Of a stretch of 24,148 bases of DNA, positions 15,364 through 23,171 are shown piece by piece. Source of the stretch: Ruminococcaceae bacterium UBA1741 (lineage in GTDB: Bacteria; Bacillota; Clostridia; Oscillospirales; Acutalibacteraceae); contig DCHX01000004.1 of the NCBI GenBank assembly GCA_002315685.1, positions 1 through 24,148 on the forward strand. Direction: 5' to 3'. Position numbers and translations under genes: made by a program. The notes below the pieces were generated by a model that was not told the origin of the DNA, did not search any database, and saw only the letters and a list, made by a program, of their open reading frames with translations. How positions within the stretch are numbered: the stretch's first letter is position 1; every line of letters starts with the position of its first letter.

Positions 15364-17604
15364 GTGGCTAAAAGTAAAACAAAAGACTTAAAACCTAAAC
15401 GCAAAGCTAATGCGAATGCTTATATAGCAGGTGCGGGAACCGTAGTAGAACAGCAGGTTACCGAAACACTTCGTTCTAACTTTATGCCCTATGCTATGAG
15501 CGTTATAGTATCCCGTGCAATTCCCGAAATTGACGGATTTAAGCCGTCGCATAGAAAATTGCTTTATACTATGTATAATATGGGACTTCTAAACGGTAAT
15601 ACCATAAAATCCGCTAATATCGTGGGAAGAACTATGCAGCTTAACCCTCACGGCGATATGGCGATTTACGATACAATGGTGCGACTTTCCGAGGGCAACG
15701 GTGCGCTTTTGCACCCGTTTGTCCGTTCAAAAGGCTCATTCGGTAAGGCGTATTCCCGTGATATGCAATGTGCCGCTTCCCGTTATACCGAGGCTAAATT
15801 AGCACCTATTGCGGCAGAGCTTTTTGCCGATATAAATAAGGATACCGTTGATTTTGTTGACAACTATGATGCTACGATGAAAGAGCCTGTGCTGTTTCCC
15901 GTAACATTCCCGACTGTTCTTGTAAACAGTAATATGGGTATTGCCGCAGGTATGGCAAGTTCGATTTGTTCCTTTAACTTAAAAGAGGTTTGCGAAACTA
16001 CCATTGAATATATTAAGGATAACGATATAAATGTTGCCGATACTCTTTTAGCACCCGACTTTTCAATAGGCGGAGAGCTTCTTTACAACAGAAAAGAAAT
16101 CGAGAACATTTATGAAACGGGTAGAGGCAGTTTTAAGGTTAGAGGTGTTTACAGTTATGATAAGGCAAATAACTGTATTGATATTACCGAAATACCGCCT
16201 ACTACTACAAGCGAACAAATAATCGAACGGGTGGTCGAGCTTGTTAAGCTTAAAAAGATTACCGAGATTAACGATATTCGTGATGAAACCGATTTAGACG
16301 GTCTTAAAATTACTATTGACTTAAAGCGCGGAATTGACACCGAAAAGTTTATGAAAAAGCTTTTCAAGCTAACTCCGCTTCAAGATAACTTCTCTTGCAA
16401 CTTTAATATTTTAATTGCAGGTTCTCCGAAGGTTATGGGAGTGAAGGAAATCATATCCGAATGGGTTGCATTCAGAGAAGAATGTGTAAGACGCCGAGTT
16501 TATTTCAAGCTCGGAAAAGCGAAGGACAGTCTGCACCTGCTTAAAGGCTTGCAAAAAATACTTCTTGATATTGATAAGGCTATAAAAATTGTTCGTGAAA
16601 CGGCAGAAGAAAAAGAGGTTGTTCCTAACCTTATGATTGGCTTCGGTATTGACGAAATTCAAGCCGAATATGTAGCCGAAATAAAGCTCCGCCACTTAAA
16701 CCGTGAATACATTTTGAAGCGTATCGAGGAAATCGAGGCTCTCGAAAAAGAAATCGAAGAAATGGAAGAAATTCTCTCTTCAAGAACTAAAATTAAGAGA
16801 ATTATCATTTCCGAGCTTAATGAGGTTATTAAGAAGTACGGTGCCGAGCGTAAAACAAAGATGGTAAGCGTTGAGACTGAAAATGACGATGATTATATTG
16901 AGCCTGTTGACGATTCGCCCGTAACGCTTTTCTTTACTAAGGACGGTTACTTTAAGAAAATTACACCGCAATCGCTTCGTATGAGCGGTGAGCAAAAGCT
17001 TAAAGAGGGCGACGAAATCACTCAAACCGTTGAATCTTCAAATGATAAAGACCTTTTGTTCTTTACGAATGCCTGTCAGGTTTATAAGAGCAAGGTTTCT
17101 GACTTTGCCGACGGAAAAGCGAGTGTATTAGGCGACTTTATTGCAGGAAAGCTCGAATACGACGAAGCCGAGTCCTCAATATATATGGTTGATACAAAGG
17201 ACTATTCGGGCTTTATGATTTTCGTGTTTGACAATGGCAGAATTGCACGAGTCCCGCTTTCCTCTTATGCTACAAAAACTAACCGCAAGAAGTTAATTTC
17301 GGCATACTGCGGTAAATTTACTTTACACACGGTTATGCACTTTACGAGCGAATGCGACCTGCTTTTAACCTCTACTAACGGCAGAAAACTACTTGTCAAC
17401 ACGGCATCAATACCGCCTAAAACCACAAAGGACAATTCGGGTATTGCCGTGATGACGCAAAAGAAAGGTCAGCGCATTTTTACCGCCGAGGTTTATGAAA
17501 GCGGAACACTTCAAAACGAGCATAGATACAGAACAAAAAATCTCCCTGCGGCGGGTAGCCTTAAACAAACGGGAGAGGTAGAACAAACAAAGCTCGATAT
17601 ATAA
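15364..17604 (+). CDS. Type IIA topoisomerase subunit A, divergent ParC-like
   Basis: The 746-residue DNA-cleaving subunit, partner of the gene just upstream. It starts at GTG with AAGGAG before it. After a lysine-rich tail (residues 1-15), the winged-helix domain runs from about 35 (SNFMPYAMSVIVSRAIPEID, then GFKPSHRKLLYTMY). The catalytic tyrosine is Tyr141 in AASRYTEAKL. The tower and coiled-coil dimer gate follow; residues about 450-490 are strongly charged. The C-terminal beta-pinwheel begins near 515 (VTLFFTKDGYFKKI) and has no QRRGGKG gyrase box, so DNA wrapping and negative supercoiling are not expected. This fits a decatenating topoisomerase IV-type enzyme. The tail after residue 720 is low-complexity and polar. 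Confidence 0.88.
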   Translation: MAKSKTKDLKPKRKANANAYIAGAGTVVEQQVTETLRSNFMPYAMSVIVSRAIPEIDGFKPSHRKLLYTMYNMGLLNGNTIKSANIVGRTMQLNPHGDMAIYDTMVRLSEGNGALLHPFVRSKGSFGKAYSRDMQCAASRYTEAKLAPIAAELFADINKDTVDFVDNYDATMKEPVLFPVTFPTVLVNSNMGIAAGMASSICSFNLKEVCETTIEYIKDNDINVADTLLAPDFSIGGELLYNRKEIENIYETGRGSFKVRGVYSYDKANNCIDITEIPPTTTSEQIIERVVELVKLKKITEINDIRDETDLDGLKITIDLKRGIDTEKFMKKLFKLTPLQDNFSCNFNILIAGSPKVMGVKEIISEWVAFREECVRRRVYFKLGKAKDSLHLLKGLQKILLDIDKAIKIVRETAEEKEVVPNLMIGFGIDEIQAEYVAEIKLRHLNREYILKRIEEIEALEKEIEEMEEILSSRTKIKRIIISELNEVIKKYGAERKTKMVSVETENDDDYIEPVDDSPVTLFFTKDGYFKKITPQSLRMSGEQKLKEGDEITQTVESSNDKDLLFFTNACQVYKSKVSDFADGKASVLGDFIAGKLEYDEAESSIYMVDTKDYSGFMIFVFDNGRIARVPLSSYATKTNRKKLISAYCGKFTLHTVMHFTSECDLLLTSTNGRKLLVNTASIPPKTTKDNSGIAVMTQKKGQRIFTAEVYESGTLQNEHRYRTKNLPAAGSLKQTGEVEQTKLDI

Positions 17605-17617
17605 AATAAAAAACCGT

Positions 17618-17683
17618 CTGAGTTTTTTGCAAAATTCAGGCAGCTGTCCACCTGAATTTGCAAACGCTTTTTATAAATTCGGG
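17618..17683 (+). promoter_or_regulatory. Overlapping mutually exclusive hairpins between parC-like gene and valS
   Basis: Three hairpins can be drawn in the 142-nt gap. A pairs CTGAGTTTT with AAAATTCAG (17618-17639, loop TTGC). B pairs GCAAAATTCAGG with CCTGAATTTGC (17629-17661, one bulge) and is followed by AAACGCTTTTT. C pairs CCTGAATTT with AAATTCGGG (17651-17683, one G-U). B excludes both A and C. B could be a weak terminator for the topoisomerase operon. The arrangement looks like an attenuator, but no T-box motif is present. A TTGACA follows at 17684-17689 without a convincing -10, so the valS promoter is uncertain. Confidence 0.45.
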
Positions 17684-17746
17684 TTGACAGTAATAATATT
17701 TGTAAAAATTCAGAAATTATACATATTTTATAGGAGGCACTCTTAA

Positions 17747-20377
17747 ATGAGCAGAGATTTAGCTAAACAGTACGATCCGAAAGAGGTTGAAGACCGTATA
17801 TATAAAATGTGGCTTGACGGAAAGTATTTCCACGCCAAAAGAGAAGAAGGCAAAAAGACTTATACAATAGTAATTCCGCCACCGAATATTACGGGACAAC
17901 TTCATATGGGACACGCACTTGATAACACCTTGCAGGATATTCTTATCAGATTTAAGCGTATGCAAGGCTTTGATACATTGTGGCTTCCGGGTACTGACCA
18001 CGCTTCAATAGCTACCGAGGCAAAAATTGTTGAGGCGATGAAAAAAGAGGGCATTACCAAAGCCGATATCGGCAGACAGGGATTTTTGGAACGTGCTTGG
18101 GACTGGAAAAAGCAGTACGGCGGAAGAATTATAGAACAACTTAAAAAGATGGGCTCATCTTGCGACTGGGACAGAGAAAGGTTTACTCTTGATGAGGGTT
18201 GCAATAAGGCCGTAAATGAGGTTTTCGTAAAGCTTTACGAAAAGGGACTTATATATAGAGGCGAAAGAATAATTAACTGGTGTCCGCATTGTCTTACATC
18301 AATTTCGGATGCCGAGGTTGAATACGAGGAGCAGGCAGGTCATTTTTGGCATCTTCGTTATCCCTTTAAGGATGGCTCGGGTTATCTTGAACTTGCAACA
18401 ACAAGACCCGAAACATTACTCGGCGATACCGCCGTTGCGGTAAACCCCGATGACGAAAGATATAAGGATATTGTAGGCAAAACCCTTATTTTACCGATAG
18501 TCCATAGAGAAATTCCGGTTGTTGCGGACGATTATGTTGAAACCGATTTCGGAACGGGTGTTGTTAAAATCACTCCGGCTCATGACCCTAACGACTTCGA
18601 GGTTGGTCTTCGCCATAATTTAGAGGTAATAAATGTTTTAACCCCCGATGCTAAAATCGTTGACGATTATCCTAAATATGCGGGTATGGACAGATACGAG
18701 GCACGAAAGGCAATAGTTGCCGATTTAGAGGCGGAGGGTGCATTGGTTAAGATAGAGGATTACAGCCATAATGTCGGCACCTGCTACCGTTGCGGTACTA
18801 CCGTAGAGCCCCGTGTTTCAAAACAATGGTTTGTAAAAATGAAACCCCTCGCTACTCCTGCTATTGATGCGGTAAAGAACGGCGAAACAAAGTTTGTTCC
18901 CCAAAGATTTGAAAAAATTTATTTCCATTGGCTTGAAAATATTAAAGACTGGTGCATTTCCCGTCAGCTTTGGTGGGGACATAGAATACCTGCCTATTAC
19001 TGTGAAGAATGCGGCGAAATAACCGTATCTAAGGATAATGTTACAAAATGTCAAAAGTGCGGAAGCACTCATATTCATCAAGATCCCGATACACTTGATA
19101 CTTGGTTTTCTTCGGCTTTGTGGCCGTTTTCAACTCTCGGCTGGCCCGAAGAAACCGAGGACTTTAAGCATTATTATCCGACTAACACATTAGTAACGGG
19201 ATATGATATTATTCCGTTCTGGGTAATGAGAATGATGTTCTCGGGAATTGAACAAACGGGCGAGGTTCCTTTTGATACCGTTTTAATTCACGGACTTGTA
19301 AGGGACAGTCAGGGCAGAAAGATGTCAAAATCATTAGGCAACGGCGTTGACCCGCTTGAAGTAATAGATACCTACGGCGCCGATGCTCTCAGATTTTCTC
19401 TTGCTACGGGTAACAGTCCCGGTAACGATATGAGATATATCCCCGAAAGAGTAGAGGCAAGCCGAAACTTCGCAAATAAGCTTTGGAATGCCGCAAGATT
19501 TATACTTATGAATCTTGAAAATGATGAGATTATTCCGCTTAATAAGGCCGATTTTGCTCTTGAAGACAAGTGGATTATTTCAAAGCTCAATACTTTATGC
19601 AAGGATGTTACCGAAAATCTTGACAGATATGAGCTTGGAATGGCCGTTCAAAAGCTATACGACTTTATTTGGGATGTTTTCTGCGATTGGTATATTGAAA
19701 TTTGTAAGGCACGGCTTTGCGGTGATGATAAAAAAGCAAAGAATACCGCAAGAAGCGTACTTGTGTATGTATTCAGTCAAACTCTTGCTTTACTTCATCC
19801 CTTTATGCCCTTTATTACCGAAGAAATTTGGCAGTCTATGCCTCATAAGGGAGAGGCGCTTATGATAGCCGAGTTCCCGAAATATACAAGCGAATTTGCT
19901 TTCCCGAGCGAAGAGGCCGAATTTGAAAAGATAATGAATGTCATTAAGGCTATTCGAAACCGAAGAGCCGAAATGAATGTTCCGCCCTCTAAGAAGGCAA
20001 CCGTTCAAATTCAAACCGATTTTGAGGAAACATTTAAGTCGGGCGAATCTTATATTTGTAAGCTTGCCTCTGCTTCGGAGGTGCTTGTAGGTAACGGCTT
20101 TGATACCGATGGTGCCGTTCGTGTTGTAACCGACTGCGCTACCGTATTTATGCCTATGAAAGAGCTTGTTGATATTACCGCCGAAATTGAGCGTCTTAAT
20201 AAGGATATGCAAAAGGCGATTGTCGATAAAGAGTTCTTTGAAAAGAAACTTAATAACGAAGGCTTTATGGCAAAAGCGCCCGAAAATGTAAAAGAACAGC
20301 AAAGACAGGGACTTCAAAAAGCACTCGATAAAATCAAGATTATTGAAGATAGCATTAACGAGCTTAAAAATATGTAA
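17747..20377 (+). CDS. valS: Valyl-tRNA synthetase
   Basis: Charges tRNA-Val in the cytoplasm. The 876-residue class I enzyme has PPPNITGQLHMGHAL (HIGH motif at residues 53-56) and the KMSKS loop at 525-529. The editing (CP1) domain has TTRPETLLGDTAVAVNP and GTGVVKITPAHD. Zinc-binding cysteine pairs occur in NWCPHC, YRCGT, CEECGE and CQKCGS. The C-terminal arm is the usual coiled coil from about residue 805 (EIERLNKDMQKAIVDKEFFE). AGGAGG lies 9 nt before the ATG. The length and all domains are normal. A terminator hairpin and folC follow, the same valS-folC order as in Bacillus. No T-box leader is visible, although Firmicute valS genes often have one. Confidence 0.97.
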   Translation: MSRDLAKQYDPKEVEDRIYKMWLDGKYFHAKREEGKKTYTIVIPPPNITGQLHMGHALDNTLQDILIRFKRMQGFDTLWLPGTDHASIATEAKIVEAMKKEGITKADIGRQGFLERAWDWKKQYGGRIIEQLKKMGSSCDWDRERFTLDEGCNKAVNEVFVKLYEKGLIYRGERIINWCPHCLTSISDAEVEYEEQAGHFWHLRYPFKDGSGYLELATTRPETLLGDTAVAVNPDDERYKDIVGKTLILPIVHREIPVVADDYVETDFGTGVVKITPAHDPNDFEVGLRHNLEVINVLTPDAKIVDDYPKYAGMDRYEARKAIVADLEAEGALVKIEDYSHNVGTCYRCGTTVEPRVSKQWFVKMKPLATPAIDAVKNGETKFVPQRFEKIYFHWLENIKDWCISRQLWWGHRIPAYYCEECGEITVSKDNVTKCQKCGSTHIHQDPDTLDTWFSSALWPFSTLGWPEETEDFKHYYPTNTLVTGYDIIPFWVMRMMFSGIEQTGEVPFDTVLIHGLVRDSQGRKMSKSLGNGVDPLEVIDTYGADALRFSLATGNSPGNDMRYIPERVEASRNFANKLWNAARFILMNLENDEIIPLNKADFALEDKWIISKLNTLCKDVTENLDRYELGMAVQKLYDFIWDVFCDWYIEICKARLCGDDKKAKNTARSVLVYVFSQTLALLHPFMPFITEEIWQSMPHKGEALMIAEFPKYTSEFAFPSEEAEFEKIMNVIKAIRNRRAEMNVPPSKKATVQIQTDFEETFKSGESYICKLASASEVLVGNGFDTDGAVRVVTDCATVFMPMKELVDITAEIERLNKDMQKAIVDKEFFEKKLNNEGFMAKAPENVKEQQRQGLQKALDKIKIIEDSINELKNM

Positions 20378-20382
20378 TTTTT

Positions 20383-20410
20383 CGCGGTCTTTTATAAAGA
20401 CCGCGTTTTT
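20383..20410 (+). terminator. Terminator between valS and folC
   Basis: Perfect 10-bp stem CGCGGTCTTT / AAAGACCGCG with a 3-nt loop, followed by five T. It begins 5 nt after the valS stop and ends 10 nt before the folC ATG. Because no folC promoter can lie between them, this stem must either be partly read through or attenuate folC relative to valS. Confidence 0.85.
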
Positions 20411-20420
20411 CGGTGATTTT

Positions 20421-21641
20421 ATGAACTATAACGAAACACTTTCCTACATTCACAGTCTCGGCAGGTTTAAGTACGAAAAAGGACTTTCGAGAATTACCGA
20501 AGTTTTAGCCAAACTCGGCAATCCGCAGGACAATATTAAATGTATTCATATTGCGGGTACTAACGGAAAAGGCTCAACTTGCGTGTATATTTCGGAAATT
20601 CTAAAATCCGCAGGATATAAAACGGGACTTTACATTTCTCCTTTTATTGTTGATTTTCGCGAGAGAATACAAATCGGCGGTGAATATATAAGTGAAAGCA
20701 ATTTAATAAAACATTCAAAAGCGGTAATTGATACGGGTGTTGCTCTTAACGAATTTGAGTTTATTACCGCTGTTATGTTTTCGTATTTTTGTGCCGAAAA
20801 AGTCGATGTTGCGGTAATCGAAACGGGACTTGGCGGAAGATACGATGCTACTAATGTCATCAGTAATCTTTTGGTTGCGGTTATCACTAAAATCGGTCTT
20901 GACCATACCGCGCTTTTAGGGGATACGATAGAAGAAATCGCAAACGAAAAATGCGGAATAATTAAAGGGAATATTCCCGTTGTTACCATTGCAAATCAAG
21001 ACAAAAAGGCACTCAAAATCATCAAGGAAAGCACAAACAATCTAACTCTTCCGAACACACCCGAAATAATAAAAAGCGATATTTTCGGCAATACATTTAT
21101 ATATAAGGATAACGAATACACAACAACCCTTGCGGGTGTTCATCAGGTTTTTAATGCGATAACCGCAATAGAAACGGTTTTGAAAACGGGATTTGCCGTA
21201 AAAAACGATGACATTTATTTAGGACTTAAAAATGCCGTATTTCCCGCACGGCTTGAAGTAATAAGCAAAAATCCGCTTATTGTAATTGACGGTGCTCATA
21301 ATCCCGACGGTGCAAATGTGCTGTCTGAATTTTTAGATAATTACGGCAATGATTTTGTATGTATAGTCGGTATGATGAAGGACAAAAACACTGACGGCTT
21401 TTTGAAGAGAACTATCGGCGGTGCAAGTAAAGTAATACTTACCGAAATCGAAAGTCAAAGGTGTATGAAGGCCGAAGAATTAAAAGAAACGGCTGTAAAG
21501 TATAATGACAATATTATTGTCGAAACCGATACAAAAAAGGCGCTGTTAAAAGCAAAAGAATTTAATTTGCCGATTTTTGTTTTCGGCTCGTTATATATTG
21601 CAAGTAACATACGAAAAACGCTTATAAATAACAATATTTGA
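20421..21641 (+). CDS. folC: Folylpolyglutamate synthase / dihydrofolate synthase
   Basis: Adds glutamate to dihydropteroate and to reduced folates using ATP. It is a Mur ligase-like enzyme of 406 residues. It begins MNYNETLSYIHSLGRFKYEK, the normal family start. A longer in-frame ORF beginning at 20343 is rejected because its extra 26 residues run through the end of valS and the terminator. The ATP loop is HIAGTNGKGST (GTNGKGS at 46-52). Next come YISPFIVDFRERIQI and VIETGLGGRYDATNV, and in the C-terminal domain VIDGAHNPDGANVL. The ribosome site is weak (GGTG, about 5 nt upstream), so expression may be low. It lies 43 nt after valS. Confidence 0.95.
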   Translation: MNYNETLSYIHSLGRFKYEKGLSRITEVLAKLGNPQDNIKCIHIAGTNGKGSTCVYISEILKSAGYKTGLYISPFIVDFRERIQIGGEYISESNLIKHSKAVIDTGVALNEFEFITAVMFSYFCAEKVDVAVIETGLGGRYDATNVISNLLVAVITKIGLDHTALLGDTIEEIANEKCGIIKGNIPVVTIANQDKKALKIIKESTNNLTLPNTPEIIKSDIFGNTFIYKDNEYTTTLAGVHQVFNAITAIETVLKTGFAVKNDDIYLGLKNAVFPARLEVISKNPLIVIDGAHNPDGANVLSEFLDNYGNDFVCIVGMMKDKNTDGFLKRTIGGASKVILTEIESQRCMKAEELKETAVKYNDNIIVETDTKKALLKAKEFNLPIFVFGSLYIASNIRKTLINNNI

Positions 21642-21664
21642 CAACCTGATAAATTAAAATTTTT

Positions 21665-21715
21665 AAGGACAAGCTCTTATTATTAAATAAGGACTTGTCC
21701 TATTTTATTTATTTT
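21665..21715 (+). terminator. Terminator after folC
   Basis: Long stem: AGGACAAG / CTTGTCCT (21666-21673 and 21694-21701), then after a mismatch CTTATT / AATAAG around a short ATTA-type loop. ATTTTATTTATTTT follows. It separates folC from the sporulation genes. I could not find a convincing promoter, neither sigma-A nor sigma-H, between it and the spoIIAA start. Confidence 0.8.
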
Positions 21716-21729
21716 GAAAGGAGAATTTT

Positions 21730-22047
21730 ATGTCGGTTGAAATCAGTGTAAAGGGTGAAGTGCTGACTGCAAGACTTGCAGGAGAAATCGACCATCATAC
21801 TGCGGTTGGTTTGAGAAAAGAAATTGACACGGCGATAGACCTTAATTTGCCGTCGCTTTTGGTGCTTGATTTTGAAAAAGTAAATTTTATGGATAGCTCG
21901 GGAATAGGGCTTGTTATGGGAAGATACAAAAAGATTTCCCGTACAAAAGGCGAGGTCTATGTTTGCGGAATGTCGCAAAATATATTTAAGGTTATGAAAT
22001 TATCGGGGCTTGAAAGCATTGTGAAGCTTGATAAAAAGATAGTTTAG
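21730..22047 (+). CDS. spoIIAA: Anti-sigma F factor antagonist SpoIIAA
   Basis: A 105-residue STAS-domain protein that releases sigma F in the forespore by binding SpoIIAB; phosphorylation by SpoIIAB switches it off. The key block is NFMDSSGIGLVMGRYK; the first Ser of DSSG, Ser56, aligns with phosphoserine 58 of B. subtilis SpoIIAA. Other shared marks are LAGEIDHHTA near residue 16 and VYVCGMSQNIFKVMKLSGL near the C-terminus. AAAGGAG precedes the ATG. It is the first gene of the classic spoIIAA-spoIIAB-sigF order. The dacF gene that precedes it in Bacillus is absent; folC and a terminator are there instead. Confidence 0.95.
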   Translation: MSVEISVKGEVLTARLAGEIDHHTAVGLRKEIDTAIDLNLPSLLVLDFEKVNFMDSSGIGLVMGRYKKISRTKGEVYVCGMSQNIFKVMKLSGLESIVKLDKKIV

Positions 22048-22059
22048 TGAGGAGATTTT

Positions 22060-22503
22060 ATGAAAACAGATAATAAATTCAGTATGACGGTTTTATCCCG
22101 TTCGACAAATGAAAGCTTTATTCGAAGTGTTGTTGCAACCTTTGCGGCACAGCTTGACCCAACGGTTGAGGAAATAAGTGATATTAAGACCGCGGTAAGC
22201 GAGGCGGTTACGAATTGTATTGTTCACGCTTATAAGGATAGTATCGGAAAAATTTACATAACCTGCGAAATTTCAAATAATCTTCTGACGGTTAAAATTC
22301 GTGATAAGGGTGTCGGAATCGAAAATATTACAAAGGCAATGGAACCGCTTTACACAACCGCCGGGGATGAGCGTGCGGGACTCGGCTTTGCGGTTATGCA
22401 AAGCTTTATGGACGGGATAAAGGTGCGTTCAAAATTAGGCTCGGGCACTACTGTTGTTTTAAGAAAAAATATTTCGGTACGATATGGCACTGCAAGAGAA
22501 TAA
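22060..22503 (+). CDS. spoIIAB: Anti-sigma F factor and serine kinase SpoIIAB
   Basis: A 147-residue GHKL kinase that holds sigma F inactive and phosphorylates SpoIIAA. The N-box is AVSEAVTNCIVHAYKD. The G1 region is IRDKGVGIENI, and the ATP lid with G2 is AGDERAGLGFAVMQSFMD. The N-terminal part RSTNESFIRSVVATFAAQL matches the dimer and sigma-contact helix. The ribosome site is TGAGGAG. The gene overlaps sigF by 20 nt, so the anti-sigma and sigma are translationally coupled, which helps keep them in balance. Confidence 0.96.
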   Translation: MKTDNKFSMTVLSRSTNESFIRSVVATFAAQLDPTVEEISDIKTAVSEAVTNCIVHAYKDSIGKIYITCEISNNLLTVKIRDKGVGIENITKAMEPLYTTAGDERAGLGFAVMQSFMDGIKVRSKLGSGTTVVLRKNISVRYGTARE

Positions 22504-23161
22504 CGAAAAAGAGGCTTTGGTTAGTGAAAATTTAAGGCTTGTATCATCACTTTGCAAAAGATTTGTAGGCAAAGGCATTGAATATGATGACCTTTACGGT
22601 GCGGGTTGCATAGGACTTGTAAAGGCTGCAAACGGATTTGAAAAAGAAAGAGGACTTATGTTCTCAACCTATGCCGTTCCCGTAATATTAGGCGAAATCC
22701 GCCGACTTTTCCGTGACGGCGGAGAGGTAAAGGTTTCAAGAAGTGTGAGAGAGCTCTACCTAAAAGCTTCAAGAGAAAAAGCCAAGCTTGAAAACGAGCT
22801 TTTGCGAGAGGTTACAATAGGTGAACTTGCAAACAAACTTTCGGTTACAAAGGAAGAAATAACCGAGGCGTTTTGCGCTTGTAGGTCAACTGTTTCGCTT
22901 ACCGTTACAAATGAGGACGGAGAAAGTGAAATGGATATTGCCGACAACACAAGCGAAGAAGCACTAACCGATCGGATAACAGTCGAAATGGCAATAGAAA
23001 AGCTTAAAGAAAACGAACAAAGAATTATTAAATACAGATATTTCAATGCACTTACCCAAAGTGAAACGGCGCAAAAGCTCTCTATGACACAAGTTCAGGT
23101 TTCGAGGGCTGAAAAGGTTGCGCTTAAAAAATTAAGACAAATTATTGAAATAGGCGCATAG
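22484..23161 (+). CDS. sigF: RNA polymerase sigma factor sigma F
   Basis: The first forespore-specific sigma factor, 225 residues. Region 2 contains YDDLYGAGCIGLVKAANGF and the -10 recognition and melting helix MFSTYAVPVILGEIRRLFRD. Region 3 starts at VKVSRSVRELYLKA. Region 4 has the helix-turn-helix ALTQSETAQKLSMTQVQVSR followed by KKLRQI. The start lies inside spoIIAB and has little ribosome-site homology, so coupling to SpoIIAB translation is likely. Its presence with both regulators indicates a spore-forming lineage. A membrane glycosyltransferase-like gene follows 10 nt downstream and probably shares its transcript. Confidence 0.96.
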   Translation: MALQENNEKEALVSENLRLVSSLCKRFVGKGIEYDDLYGAGCIGLVKAANGFEKERGLMFSTYAVPVILGEIRRLFRDGGEVKVSRSVRELYLKASREKAKLENELLREVTIGELANKLSVTKEEITEAFCACRSTVSLTVTNEDGESEMDIADNTSEEALTDRITVEMAIEKLKENEQRIIKYRYFNALTQSETAQKLSMTQVQVSRAEKVALKKLRQIIEIGA

Positions 23162-23171
23162 GAGGAGTTAT

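Noticed and set aside
19790..20317. 175-codon minus-strand ORF
   Set aside because: Antisense to the valS C-terminus, with no family resemblance and no ribosome site.
20343..20420. In-frame ATG at 20343 as the folC start
   Set aside because: It would run through the end of valS and the terminator hairpin. The product from ATG 20421 begins with the conserved FolC N-terminus.
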